A stretch of 64,000 bases of DNA. It comes from Boswellia sacra. Lineage: Eukaryota > Streptophyta > Magnoliopsida > Sapindales > Burseraceae. The stretch lies in assembly GCA_013180625.2 (NCBI GenBank), contig SNVD02012892.1:558001-622000 (forward strand). Direction: 5' to 3'. The notes under the pieces are model-generated. The model made no database searches. It was given only the letters and a program-made list of their open reading frames with translations, and had not been told where the DNA came from. Below are positions 11,348 through 24,400 of the stretch, one piece after another; the stretch's first letter is position 1, and every line of letters starts with the position of its first letter. Made by a program: the position numbers and the translations under genes.

Positions 11348-13467
11348 TTTCAAAGGCCATAACCTCGTAGCTCTAACAAGACCATAATGCTTCTGGTTGT
11401 CTCTTCGTTGACCGCAAGTTTTGAGTAATTTGTTTCAGATGATCATTTGATCTTAAGTACAATTTATTGCTAGAGGTTAATTTCAACTATTGATCTATTT
11501 CAATGTTATGATTAGCAATGGTGAGATAACGATTGTTACATAAACTTCTTATGCTAATTACTCCGTAAACTTCTTATGCTGCGACAATAAGAGCCTATAA
11601 AAAATTGCTCAAATAATCAATAACATATCAACTAATGATTCTGTTTTATTTATTTCCTCTCAAGCTTTGGTTCTTACAAATTTCCTACTTGATGTTTTAG
11701 TGTTGATTTATACACACATAAAAACAAAATGAAAGACAGTTTATTCATTATTATCCATGGTGTTGTTATTGAGAAAATGGGGAAATATTTGGAGTCATTT
11801 GTTAAGGGGTTCGATTTTTTGTTTATGTTTGGAGTCATTCTCATTTGTTGTCTAGTTTTAGAGTTAATCCAATCTTTTGGTCTTCTGGGTTTGTTTATTT
11901 CACTCTAATATACTTGAGTTTTCGTTTAATTGATATGCTTTTTAAGGTTCTTCCTTTCTTTCTTTTCTTATTTTGTTAAAAAAAAATGATATAATTATAC
12001 CATGACTATAAAACTACAGCTCTTAGGAAAGTAATACAGGCATAATCCGGAAAATCTTTCTGAGTGCAGCTAGTTTTCAACTTTTGATAGCTATTTGCTG
12101 CTAGGTTGTTTGTGACTAAATATTGTACCAATTTGTGACTATCATAAAACCTTCAAGGGGAAATTACTGATATGCACTACAACTAGATTTGAATTAAGGA
12201 TCAAATCTTATTATAATGAGCTTTTTTTTATTATTTCATTTCAGTATTTGAATTAGTTTAACTTTTATATGCACAAACTTGTCTCTTATTTATGCATGCA
12301 TGATGCAACCAGGTTTTGAAATCATTAAATGCAATCAAGTTGTTTGATTGTGGTTGGAAAGATGTTAATGCTATTAATAGTAAAATGTGTCATGGTTTTC
12401 ACTCTAGCCTTATGCCTGCATTTCCTAATTGCATTGATGATGCATGGTGACGAATGGATGGTGCAATATTAATAAAGTCACTTGTACAAATTTGTCAAGA
12501 TTAGATATATATGAGAATGGCCAGTAACTTTTGCAGTAGGAGCATGAAGGAAAACCGATATGTTCTTGGTTTTCATTCAGATGAGATTACCTTGATATTC
12601 AAGTCGAAACATTTGAAGAAGATGATTTCCTAAAGAATTTGGCTTTATTTTTAATTGAAGATAATAAGATAGTGAGATCAGTCTGACAAACATCCCTCCA
12701 TAAACACTGCAAAACTAGAACGGCAAATGGGCATGGAGTACAACTCGAGATGAAGCTAGAAAATTTTATTCTACATTGCAAGCACATTGGTTCCACTTTA
12801 CATATACACCATAATTGTCAATCAATAGTAAACAATAAGGTTATTGGTCAAGATTTCGTTTGTTGAAAAGAGGTGTTTTTGCCCACCATCTATCACTCTA
12901 GATGGCTATCAAGCAATGGTAAGGCTAGCTTTAAGGAATCATGTAAATTGGGTAATGAAGAGTACAGTTATAAGTTAATGAGTCCTACTAGACTTCCATG
13001 GTGTGGATCTGGGAAGCACTTAGTCGATGATCTATGTTTGAGAATGATGTTTAATGATTGTTAAATTATTCAACTATTATTACATTACTGGAGTCGATGA
13101 GGTAACCCATATTGTTAGTTACATTGTTCCTTTATCTAATTATATAATAGCTTAAACACATACTAAATACAATGGCGAAGGAAGATCAAGGATGACAGAA
13201 AACTTCAAAGGGTTTTGAACTTGGTTTGCGTGAGACTTACAGTATATTGTTTTGAAATTTTGACATATTTAGACATTATATTATTCTATTGGTATCGCAA
13301 TATCAGAATGTAGAGACAAATGGTCCCAGTGACTGCAAACATGGACATAAAAAAGTTTGATGAACCTAGTCGTATAGGTCAACGCTTCCTCATTTGAGTC
13401 CAAAGACGGTAAAGGTTTTGAAATGCTCACAAAATTAGTTAAGCTTTTTGGTCAATACAAGAATCGT
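11348..13467. other. AT-rich intergenic DNA, no gene recognised
   Basis: I see no supported gene. A short direct repeat TAAACTTCTTATGCT occurs near 11541-11580. Open frames around 12600-13065 have no recognisable domain, splice context or conserved duplicate. Confidence 0.6.
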
Positions 13468-13640
13468 TGTTTCCAGAGAAGATGGACAGGTTTGAGCAAC
13501 TGAATCTGATAGAAGAACAAAGGATGAAGGCACTCTGCCATACCCAGGCTTATCAAATTAAGGAGGATTGCCAAAGCTTTCTATAAGAAGGTAAAGATCA
13601 GACATGTGCAACAAGGGGACTCTATGAACCACTCCTACAA
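13468..13640 (+). pseudogene. Ty3/gypsy integrase remnant
   Basis: Two overlapping frames give a peptide typical of the C-terminal part of gypsy integrase. The first reads EQLNLIEEQRMKALCHTQAY, continuing to about 13557. After a shift, the second reads RIAKAFYKKVKIRHVQQGD at about 13564-13620. The family pattern is QLNLIEEKR...ALCHGQ.YQ..MAKAFNKKV.PR....GD. No LTR, RT or other domain is visible nearby, so this is an isolated scrap of a decayed element, with at least one frameshift. Confidence 0.6.
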
Positions 13641-15380
13641 GGTAAGTATTGGAAATGACAGTCAATTCTTTTTATATGTTTTAATATTTCTTACTTGTTT
13701 TCTGTCTTAATATAATATTTTTTTCCCTTTATATTTTACGTAGTGTTGGGATCAAGCATGCGAGAATTTGTGTATACGGGTTATGTTCATTGATAATAAG
13801 AGCAGATTGGAAGTATAAGTTTAATGATCCTAGTTAACGGTTTGAAAAGAGCAGTAGAAAGTCAAATTTTAAATAATGATGTTGCTTTCAAGTTCTGTAT
13901 TTTGACAGGAAAAACTAGGCAGCATAGACTGCAATCCGAGCACTCTGTTTCTATCTTTACTGTTTTACTCTGTTTCAACTGGACGAATATTTCCTTCATC
14001 TGATGATGTGATCTTGAATGGTTAAAGGTCCTCCTCAATTTTATTTTCTAGATGCTGATATTGCTCACATGCCTACCATATTCCAGGGCAATTTAATTTC
14101 CTAAATTGCGGTGTGTGTATTTTGCATTCGTGAATGGTCTTATAGTTGTTATATGAAATTATTGATTGCTTTAGCAGTGAAATTAGGGGGATTGATTTGG
14201 AATTTTTTATTCATCGGCCATGAGGTGTACAGGCACTTGTAATATTTTCTCGTAAGTTGCAGCAATTAAGTTGTTATTTGAAATAAGGAAATTACATTAA
14301 ACCCCTTTGTTCAGCCAAATTTCAACTTTTGCCTTTCCAAAGTCTGAAAAACTTCGTAGCAGGGTGATCCTAACCATCCGTGATTTTAAGGTAGTTGATA
14401 AAATTGGTCAATCTATTTTTTGTATTCATATCGATCCACTAACTGATTAGGAGAGTTGGAATTTGTTCTTGAAAAAGGTCAGAAGTGATATTGATGGTAA
14501 ACCAGAGTTAATATGATATCATATCATTAGATAGATAAGAAATCAAAATATATAAAAAAGAGGTCAGTGGCTGAGCTTAAAAAAAAAAAGTCTTTCATGA
14601 AATAAATTTTTAAGAAAATTGGTAAAAGTGGACTAAAGAAAGTTTGGTTACTACAAAAAAAAAAAATCATTAATATGTCTATTTATTAGACAACATAAAT
14701 TAATATTATAACAATTTTTATTTAAATTTAACTTTTATCATCCTTTCTATTAAATATAAAATTTATCATAATATTTAAAATATTATAAAATAACCAATGG
14801 TAACTCATTTTTATTATAAAAAAAGTTAATTTATCGTATATTATATTTGCTATAGCCCGATCAAACCCTTTTGTTACGTCTCCAAAAGGGGTTATAATAA
14901 ATAGTGTAATGATTATCTATACATGACAATATTATGTGACACAAATTATTTGAGTAAAATTATATGAATTAATATGAAGGTTAAGATTTTTCTACATAAA
15001 ATTTTTAATATAAAAATAGACACAAATTACTCAACATTCATTTTATCTAAATTGAATAATGATAATTTTCTCATATTATATCTTAAATGATACTTATATA
15101 ATATAGATTCGCCAAATAGATGGTATAATGATATAATAGTGATGTAGTATGATATATTGTATTGAATCATATTAAATACTGAATTATGATGATAATAAAT
15201 TTTAACTACTATACTCACTTATATTATATATTCTTTTCATCAAAATAAATCTTTAACGCTTATATGTATAATTTGGTTGTAAAACTCTAATCCCCCTTGA
15301 ATTAAATTCTACCGTAACTCTGCTTCTAAAAATTAAAAAAAAAATATTACAAATATTCTATTGGCCCTAAAGCACTGCGT
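13641..15380. other. AT-rich intergenic DNA, no gene recognised
   Basis: I see nothing gene-like. From 14580 to 15300 it is very AT-rich with A/T homopolymers. Sequence becomes less AT-rich from about 15380, where the FAR1-related leader region begins. Confidence 0.6.
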
Positions 15381-15633
15381 AAATGTCAAAACTGTCTAAA
15401 CGAGACAATTGGTTCCGCTCCCAAACGGAGCCTAACCAGTGACTATCATGCGCCACCGCGAACGCCAACAGAACGATCTGACCCTCCCCACCTCACCTCG
15501 AGATCTGTAATGTTCATCCCTTCTACCGACCCAAACAGAAAAGTAGAAGACAAAGCAAACCAACCACACTGAACTCCATCTCCTTCACTCTTACCGAACA
15601 AAGCACTTCTCAATCCTCAGAACATCAAACCAA
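15380..15633 (+). promoter_or_regulatory. Promoter and 5'-UTR exon region of the FAR1-related locus
   Basis: GC content rises sharply here (for example GCGCCACCGCGAACGCC at about 15450), followed by a CT/CA-rich leader. It ends at a good splice donor, CAA|GTAAGCTT, with GT at 15634-15635. A matching acceptor, ATTGTAG, lies at about 17305-17311 directly before the ATG at 17319. This gives a leader intron of about 1.68 kb, a layout common for plant regulatory genes. The transcription start is not determinable from sequence; no clear TATA box is seen. Confidence 0.5.
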
Positions 15634-15654
15634 GTAAGCTTCTTCTTCCGCTCG

Positions 15655-18190
15655 CTTAATTTATTTTTTTTAATAATTTATAGTTTATTTGTTAGTAAAT
15701 TGGCTTGTGATAATTTGTGAAGGGATTGATGGAAATAATTTATGATAAATTAGGCTTCAGTAAATTTTTTTGGGGGAAATTTATGGTTGATTTTTGGGTT
15801 TGGAAATTTAAAAGAGAATGCTTGAGTTAGTGGAGAAATGGGTTTGTGTTAATTTGTGAAGAAATTGGAGGAAATAATGGATAACATTACCAGATATTAC
15901 CGGAATGCTGGAATGTGTGATTTGCATCATGGAAGGTTTAAGGTTTCGAATTCATTGCTGGTGGAACTGAGGTTAAGTTGTTTTTTTGCCTAGAAAGTGA
16001 GAGAAAAGTAGAGCATTCAGGAAATAAGTTAGTAGCCAACTGTGGGAAAATTATTTTATGTTATTCCGTCAATTGTGCTTAGTTGTATTAATTCAGTGCA
16101 TTTAGAATTGAATTTTGCTAGGAAAGCTTCATATTTACTTTTGCTATTTCAAACTGTGTTGGCAATTCATTTACTCTATGTTACCCGGCTTCTTCAAACG
16201 TGATGCTAATGGACTACACAATGAAATTATCATGTTGGAATTGAATTGAAATATGAGTTTTAAAATAGCAAATGATTTTGTGTTGAGAGGTTATATGTCC
16301 ATGATATGATATTGTACCAATAACATTATCAAAGCAATATTTTGGTAAAATAGAGCAATTTTTTATCAATGTAAAATACACTTTCTAAACATTTGACTTC
16401 TAATCATGTTATTGGACAGTACTGTTGCAATTCCATAGTTATGCTTTTACAAGTCTCCTCTTCCAGATTTCGAGACTTGCATTCTTCGTAATGGTACTGA
16501 GCTTCCAAATTTTGCCTTATAATTTGACATTCCAACTTTAGTGGTCTGATTATCATCCTTGTTTTGTTTGTTACTGAAAGTTTCAGCAAAAGAGCAGAAA
16601 AGAAAATTTTGGGTGTTTGTGCACTCTCTATTCTTATTTCCTTGCAAATGAGAAAATTGGTTTTTACTAGTCAAACAATTTGCATTTGGGCTCTCTTGAT
16701 CAGTTGTTTTCGTACTTGAAAATTTATGGATTTTGGATTCAAAATCATTCTTGAGAGAGTTCTTGACAACATAGCAGTGTAATATTTTCTTTGTTGACAT
16801 TTGAGGGAAAACGTTCATATAGTTTGTGTATGTTGGTACAATGTGGTTGATACATTATGAAGATAACTTTTTATCAAATCTAACCTGGAAGACATGATAA
16901 ACTCTCTCCAGTTAAGAGAGAAGGAACCAAAAGGGAAAAGTTTTGGTACAATATGGTCAACAAATTAGAAGTATTATAATGAAAATTTAGAGTGAACATT
17001 AGGAAATCTTCTCATGACACATAGCTTTGTGTGAATATTATATTTCATTACTTGAATTATTTAGTTTTCCTCTCTTTCTCTTTTCTAGTTTTTATTATTT
17101 CTCTACTATTTGCATCCTGCTTGCACTTAGTTTCCACATCATGGAAGTCATTAGACGATAATAACTTGGAGAGTGTTTTCTAAATTTTACCTTTTTTGTT
17201 TGATCATTCTCTAAAACTAATGAATTTCATTATCAAAGCTTTTGCTTCTATGGCTGCAAAATGTGTTCCTAGCTGAACTTGAAATACTGTTATTGCATTC
17301 CAATATTGTAGATATATAATGGCAGGCTCCACTGGACATGAGCATGTAGAAAGTGATGGAGTTTCAGGTACTGAAATTTTAGAAGACTTAGATGAAGATG
17401 AGGGCACAGACGATGGGCTATTAGCTTGCTATGATTCGCACAATGTTGTAAATGATGACTTGCATTTAATGATCCCATCAGTTGAAGGTTTAATTGCAGA
17501 AAACTCAGAAAGTTTTGAAACACATACAGGAATGACCTCTCCATCATTAGATGATGCAAGGGACTTCTATTATGAATATGCCAAGCGTACAGGTTTCACC
17601 ATTCGAACAAATCAAATCCGATAGTTGCTAAAGAATATGGTTATTATTGACCGGGACTTTTTCTGTTCTAGGGAAGGTTTTCATGCTGCAACCCATGCAC
17701 CTAGGAAGGACAGGATCTTACAAGAGAAGGGTGTAAGCGATGATTAGGTTGGCAGCAAGAAATGGAGGTAAATGGGTTGTTACCAAATTCGTTGAGAGCA
17801 CAACCACAAACTCTTGATTCATTGTAAATTTCATGGGGAACTGCCAACTGTAAATATACTAAGTGAGGCTTGTCTATTTTAGGTTTTTATGGTTTATTTT
17901 TGGATGTTACTAGTGTCTTGAGTCTGAATTTTAAATTGAATGCCAAAGTTATTTGTAGTGGTTTGAAAATCCCTTGGAGCTATGGTTTCTAAAATTATGC
18001 CTGTAACTGAATTCTTAAATTCCACGGTTGACACTGCTCAATCTGTGATTGGATTTTGCTGCAACCACATAGAATTCTTCAGTTGTTTTTGTCTATTTTT
18101 AATCATGATGATGATGATGATGATTGTTGTTGTCGTCGTTGGAAAACATTGAACTTCAAAATAAATCAGAGTATATATTATTAAAAATCC
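15655..18190 (+). repeat. FAR1-related tandem duplicate, unit 1
   Basis: Leader-intron sequence, coding exon and 3' flank are repeated in shortened form at 18310-19860. Shared landmarks in order: TTTATAGTTTATTTGTTAG (about 15678) and TTATAGTTTATTTATTAG (18338); the CAGCAAAAGAGCA block (16585 and 18539); the pre-exon block CATCCTGC...TGGAAGTCATT (17113 and 18701); ATGGCAGGCTCCACT (17319 and 18921); and GAAAACATTGAACTTCAAAA (18141 and 19821). Unit 1 is longer because its intron keeps about 800 bp missing from unit 2. Confidence 0.85.
17312..17880 (+). pseudogene. FAR1-related (FRS-like) first coding exon, copy 1, broken
   Basis: The ATG at 17319 opens 101 codons, acidic at the N-terminus (EILEDLDEDEGTDD). 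The start of a FAR1 DNA-binding domain follows at about residue 76 (LDDARDFYYEYAKRTGFTIR). A TAG at 17622-17624 ends it, but the same frame continues with RDFFCSREGF. After a short deletion and a one-base loss near 17740, another frame gives MIRLAARNGGKWVV and then EHNHKL (17796-17813). These are the Cys and HNH landmarks of the WRKY/GCM1-like FAR1 fold. Length and layout resemble short single-domain FAR1 family proteins, which lack the transposase-like middle of FAR1/FHY3. The 5'-UTR intron fits a functional ancestor. I judge it a pseudogene because stop, deletion and frameshift all hit the one recognisable domain; the first 101 codons could still be translated. Confidence 0.75.
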
Positions 18191-18309
18191 ATACACATGA
18201 CAGAGAATAATGAAAATCCCTTTGATGTAATATTAAAAATAAATAATATATTTGTTCTCTTGGTAAAATCTTTTGCAAGTAATATCTTTCTAAAATATCA
18301 TAGTTTTGT

Positions 18310-19860
18310 TTTTATGGTTTTTTTTTTATGTCACAATTTATAGTTTATTTATTAGTGGGGAAATAGATTTCTGGTTATTTGTTGAGAAATTGATGGAAAT
18401 ATTTTTATGATAAATTAGGCTAAATTAGACTTCAAGTCCTGTTTCTTAGCAACAATATTGAGCTTACCAATTTTGTCTTATAATCTGATTTCCAACTATA
18501 GTGGCCTGATTATTACGCCTGTTTGTTCCTTAAAAATTCAGCAAAAGAGCAAAATAGAAAATTTTGGATGTTTCTGTGCTCTTGGCTATTTTAATTTCCT
18601 AGAAAATGAGGAAATTGGGTTTTGTTAATCAAATTTTAGAAAAAGAAACTTTGTTCCTTCTTTTTCTCTTTCCTACTTTTAATTATTTCTCAACTATTTT
18701 CATCCTGCCTTACACTTAGTTTCACATGGTGGAAGTCATTGCAGAATGACAACATAGTCTGGATTTTGTGTTCTGAATTTATTTGTTTTGTTTTGATCGT
18801 TGCTATTTTAAAACTTATGAGGATTGCGTGATCAACGTGTTTGCTTCTATGACTGCAAAATGTAGTGTTATCATAATAGGAAATATTGGTTTGATTGCAT
18901 TCCATATATTGTAGATGTATAATGGCAGGCTCCACTAGACATGACTATATATTGGTGGAGGTTAAGGTACCGAAACTTTGGAAAACTTTGATGAGCATGA
19001 AGCGACTGGGGATGGGCTGATGCCTTCCTACATCAAACAATCTTGTAAATGATGACTTGAGTTTAATGATGCCATCAGTGGAAGGTTTAACTGCAGAAAA
19101 CTCGAGAGTTTGAACAATCTGCAGGAATGATATTTTCATCATTAGATGATGCAAGGGATTTCTATTATGAATATGCCTAGTGTGCAGGTTTTAACATTCA
19201 ATCAAATTGAATCCAACAGTCTCTAAAGAACATGGCTATAAGTGGCCGGGACTTTGTCTGTTCTAGGGAAGGTTTTTTTTGCTGCCAAACATACACTTTA
19301 GGAAGGACAAGGATCTTCCCCCATGACCAATTACGAGAGAAGGGTGTAGAGTGATGATTAGGTTGGCAGCAACAGATGGGTGTAAATGCGTTATTACCAA
19401 ATATGTCCAAGACCACAACCACAAACTTACGGCTCGTAGTTAATTTCCTGGAGAACTGCCATTTTTAAATATACTAAGTGGCGTATATTTTTAGAGGTTT
19501 TTTTTAATTTTTTGTCTTTATTTTAGTTTTTTAAGTTTGGCATCTCAGTCTGAATTTTAAATTGAATACCAAATTAACTTGTAGAGCCACTCAATTACTC
19601 ATGAATCTTAAGACCCTTGGAGATCTGGATTCTAAAGTATGCCCTTAATTGATTACTTAAATTCCATGGTTGAGACTCTTAATCTGTCATTGGATTATAC
19701 TGTAACCATGTAGAACTCTTTGTGCTTTTTTTTTTTCCTATTTGATTTCACAACTAAATTTACCGGTGCTTATGATTGTTCATTATATTATTTAGTGTGA
19801 AATGTATAGCAGAGGGGAAGAAAACATTGAACTTCAAAATAAATCAGAGTTTATTAAAGA
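18310..19860 (+). repeat. FAR1-related tandem duplicate, unit 2
   Basis: Shortened, more diverged copy of 15655-18190 in the same orientation; landmarks are given under unit 1. It lacks the leader exon and its donor, and most of the intron. Confidence 0.85.
18915..19470 (+). pseudogene. FAR1-related (FRS-like) first coding exon, copy 2, heavily decayed
   Basis: It starts after a conserved acceptor (ATTGTAG, 18908-18914) with ATGGCAGGCTCCACTAGACA at 18921. The reading frame is lost within about 15 codons. Matching pieces remain in scattered frames: VNDDLSLMMPSVEGLTAENS at about 19045-19105, the DDARDFYYEYA block at about 19146-19178, and the segment ending in ACCACAACCACAAACTTA at about 19413-19430. 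It keeps a CCCCCATGACCAATTACG segment that copy 1 has lost, so copy 2 was not derived from copy 1 after that deletion. Confidence 0.75.
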
Positions 19861-20131
19861 AATGTTGTGAATAAACAATTCTTTGTCAGTGGTTTCATGT
19901 TAGGTGTTGCTTGCTTTTCTTGAGTGGCAAAAATATTACTCAAGTATATAAGCATCGCACACTTAAGAGTCATTTTAACCCATACGTCTACGGTTGCACA
20001 AGGAATGATAGCTTTTGGTATTATGTTTCGTTTTGGTAAACAGTGGATTTCCATTCCAATACACTTTAATTGGAGTATCACTATTCATTATGTGATGCAT
20101 GGATAGTAGCCTTAAAAGTTAAATTTTTTAG

Positions 20132-20329
20132 AGGATGAGAAGGATAAGAGGAGAACTCTTTACTTGGTTTGCACAATGAAAGACAAAAATGACAACATGC
20201 TGCATACGGAGAACAATCAAACACTATGTTAAAAGATTTGGAGAAGTGCACAGAACACATATTAAAAAAAATGCAGAATATCAGAGAAATTGAGGATGAG
20301 GAACGGTCAGAAGACTCAGACAGTTGATC
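20132..20329 (+). pseudogene. 3' exon of the FAR1-related locus (C-terminal helix), broken
   Basis: It follows an acceptor-like tract (AAATTTTTTAG, AG at 20130-20131). In one frame the sequence reads ENSLLGLHNERQK, then a TGA, then EQSNTMLKDLEKCTEHILKK and MQNIREIEDEERSEDSDS, ending at TGA 20327-20329. Short FAR1 family proteins end in such a charged helix (pattern ..ERQ....Y.EQL...L.D.E.HT..L..KV....K.IE). An early one-base shift and the internal TGA show it is broken. It is downstream of both coding exons in the same orientation, as expected for the last exon. Confidence 0.55.
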
Positions 20330-21459
20330 AAGTTAGCACACACATCAAATATCTTCCATCTCTCACATACCTTGTTTTTAGTACATTAATTCAGTGTAAG
20401 CTCACTTATCTTTGGCATGATCCAGATGCTTAACTTCTCGAAATAAAAATGTGTTTTATGCTTATCTTGGAAGATCAGTAGATGAACCTGAAACAATTAA
20501 GGTTCTTAACATCTTATGCTCATGACAGATTTTAGTATTGCCTGAATGATTATTGATTTCCAAACTTTTGTCACCCGTATAATTTCATAGTCCTGTCAAA
20601 TCCATGTTTTTAAAGAATAAAGCTGTCAATTTGTTCAATGTTATATTAACATTATGTTTCCGTGTTAAAATGCTGGTATTTATATTTTCTTGGTTGTGGT
20701 GTTTTAATTTATCAAGTTGCCATCCTCGAGTTTGTATCTTGAAAGGTAGGGATGTTCATAATTCGGTTAATAACTTGAAACTTTAAATACTCATTCTAAT
20801 CGAAGAGGGGAAATTTAAAGTTATAAGGCGTGTAATGAGTTTTAGCTCAAATCATGTAATAGGAGGTTCTATAAATCTTTCTCAACCAACAATTCTTTTG
20901 TTTTTTTCTTTTAATTTCTTTTCAATTTCCAGTTCTCACCACTACTCAATACGGATGTGAAGAGTATACAGCACATGGGAAGAATCTGATTGTCTTCAAT
21001 TTGAATGTTTGGATGTGTCTTCTGTTACTCTTTCTGAAGATCTCTTTGGTTCTTTATCTCTTCTCAATTGCATTTGTCTTCACAGGCCACATGAGAACCT
21101 CAGAACTACAGTTTCCAATTTGATTCGTCTGTCTTTTGGTGCTTGTTATGTTTTCTATTCCTTATTATTTTTGGCCGCATCAGAACCTCTTTTATGCTAA
21201 ACTCTGAAGCTTTGCTTGTTATACATTTCCTTTAGGATATTGCAGTCTTGATTTATACATGCATGAGTGTATTCATCTATGAAAGGTGACCTTTTTTATG
21301 AGGCGAAAAACAGAACTCATGCCCCTACTCACCTTTATCAAATAATGTTTACATGATATCTTTTGGCAGCATAAGATGAGAAATTGAGTTCATTACTTAT
21401 TTTCTTTGTGTTATTGTATGCTACAAGTGTTCTGCTTCTTCTTTCCACTCCCAATTGCA
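20330..21459. other. 3' flank of the FAR1-related locus, no further gene recognised
   Basis: Moderately AT-rich, with T-rich tracts. Open frames at 20604-20786 and 21009-21200 show no known motif. It could contain 3' UTR sequence of the ancestral gene. Confidence 0.5.
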
Positions 21460-24400
21460 ACTTTGTTTTAACTAGGACATGAATTTTTGAATCAGTCTGC
21501 TATGCATAAATAAATTAGCATCATTTTTTTTTTTTTTTTTTGAGGATGAGTAATTTTTTAGAAATAAAGTTATCATATTTGGGTTAGGATTCTTGCCTGC
21601 TCTGTTGTTTCTCGTAAACATTTTAAGAATAAATGTATCAGATGAAGGAAAGATGAGAGTACTGTCTCAAGCCATTAGAAAATAGAGGCTTAATGTCATA
21701 AACTAGTTCTGTTTTTCTGATTCTTTATAAGACTTTAAAGATGTTGTACAAGTAAGGTTATCAAATTTGAGTTGATGAGATCCTGCATTTTCTAGTATTT
21801 CCATTAGCTGATGGGCAATCTTTTACCAGTGGGTTTGACAATGCTAGTGAATGTTGGAAATGAGGTTTAAATAGAGAGTTTTGATTGTCACTCATAAGAT
21901 TCTTGGATAAGAACTATAATGTGGTGTGTGTGACTGAAAGTTTCTCCAATTTATACATGTGAGTCATCTTTCAAGGTAACTTTTGTCAAAATATCTGAGG
22001 TTTCAAAAAAAGGGAATCAACTTCTCAGTTTTGCATCCCTCCTGTCATTTCAGATTCATTATTTCTTATATCTATTAATATATCCTTTGTGAAGCGCAAT
22101 TCGTGCAAATAAAGTGCACAAAGAAATTCAATAGCTGGCTAAGGGGTATTTAGGTGTATCTTGAAAATATCCTTACGTAACAGCCTGAGAAAAGCGCATT
22201 GCACGGGAGGTCACTGAGATGAGCTTTGTTCTGTTTTGTTCTACATATGTATCTTAATTTTCATATACGCATTTCGAGGAAGGAAATTCTTCAATGTGCA
22301 CCTTGGATGCCCCCAAAATTGTTTGAATTACCAGAATCATTCTATTTGTTATTAACTGTATTATGCACCTTTTCTTGATTGAATGGTTATATTCCAAAAC
22401 TAGCTTTGAAAGTTAATGTAGTGACTAACAATAAAAAAGAACATGAATCTGAATAGCAGGAAACTTCGTACTCCGACTTTAACAAACAGTTAACAAACTC
22501 AACATTGGCTTCAATGTTTAATCACTCGGGCATGCAACTGAACGATATTTAATGACAATATGGTCAAGACTTAAGGGGCTGGAATATGGTTGCATAAAAA
22601 TTTTACAGTTCAATCATTTTAATATTGAAAGAAATATAATAACTTAAGATGATGTTTTTATCAGTTACAAAAAGATACAAGTTCACATTGAAATGGTAAT
22701 TTTAAAATTTTTCTTGCACGGAATAATTTTTTGAAAAAATAGAAATAGTACGGGTTGTCTTATGTGCAAGGTCTCATATGCACTTTTTTGGCACATGGAA
22801 GGGGTTTTACAACATTTTTGGATTTTTTATGGGTCACTATAATTTTTTTTTAATTTATAGTGGATGGGTTTAAACTTAGACCGTTAGGTCAAAAAATATT
22901 GATACCATGTTGAGTATATCATTTTACTTAAAAGCTTAAATTAGTAAAATTGAGCCTTACATTAGTTTTATACTTCAATAATTTTCAAGTTGGATAGAAC
23001 TTTTGGGATGCATAAAGCTATATTTTTATTTTTTATGCTACCATATACATGTCAAAATCATCTTTGTTTGGGGTGCAGGTGTCTCTCTTTCTCAGTTTCT
23101 AATTGTGGTCTCCTAGTCCACATTTGTATTCTTACGATTTCTCATTAACACAAATTTTGTTTCTTATACACGCACACACATATGCGCATGTCATCAGCGC
23201 AATATAATCAATTATTAAATTTTTCTTGTAGACTTCATTTCATACATAAATCCAGAGTTAATGGTCTAATTAATGATCAAATTATATAAGAATGGCTTTT
23301 TGTCAATTAATTTTTATCTTAATCACATATTTCCGATTCATGGGTCTTATTAAATACAATTATATATAGTATACCTTAAAATCGCAACTGTATTATATTC
23401 GATCGGTGTATTTAACTTAAAAGGCTTTAATATAGGTATTCTATGTTTAACTTGGAGAGTGTGTATGGGTGCACATATATAGAGTAATACTATATTTACA
23501 ATATTCATATAACATGACGTAGTCGCCTACATTACCAAATTTATTAGAGGAGGAAAAAAAATAGATGAGAAAAATTATATATCCAATAAAATTTTATCGC
23601 TTAAACTGTCACGTTATGTTATAAAATTTATATTGTATAGATGTTATAAGTATAATATTATTGATATATATAAACTATTATTCTGACGTCTCAGACTTCG
23701 TCTTTCTTCTTCTTATGTCACCTTTAAAACCCACCATTTAATCCTTGGCTCTTCTAAATCACGACATGTGATTTGTTCATCGAATTGGCCTTTAATTTAC
23801 ACTTGATGACTTCTAAATTTCAGGTCAAATACTTTCAAGCTTCTTTTTATTTGTTCATTTATTTATTTTTAATTTCTTTGGATGCCACTTGTAATTTAAC
23901 TAAAATATAATGATAAATCTTAAACTACTTAATATTAAATTTAGATATTTTCATAATAACCTTAAATAAATTATTATTTATTTTAATGACATTTGACTTT
24001 TTATTTTTCAATTTAACCTTTACATAAAATTACTGTTAGATTTTAATGGAGTTTTAATTTTTTTCTTCAATTATGTTATATTGTTACAGCTCTTAGTTTA
24101 ATCAATAATATTAATGATCAAAATCTTTTCAATGATTTATTTTGAATGGCATTTTCTATGTTTTGCTTAATTAAGGTTGCAATGTGTTTAAAACAAATTA
24201 GGATTCAAAAAATATAAAGAGAAGATGATGTAATCATTCCTTATGTAATTAGTTTAGATAGATAGATAGATAGATATATGTAACTTTTTTGACTGTGTAT
24301 ATATGTAATATGTTATTTTCCAAAATTAAATGTATAATCATGGAATCCTGAGCAACATAAAATTTCTAGTTCAGGAAAATTTAAAAAGATGCACAACTAA

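Noticed and set aside
12873..13064. A host exon upstream of the gypsy remnant
   Set aside because: The 63-codon frame has no known domain, and the nearby recognisable coding trace is transposon-derived.
17319..17624. An intact small FAR1-family gene
   Set aside because: The stop falls within the FAR1 domain and the same and neighbouring frames continue the domain, so it is a truncated relic.
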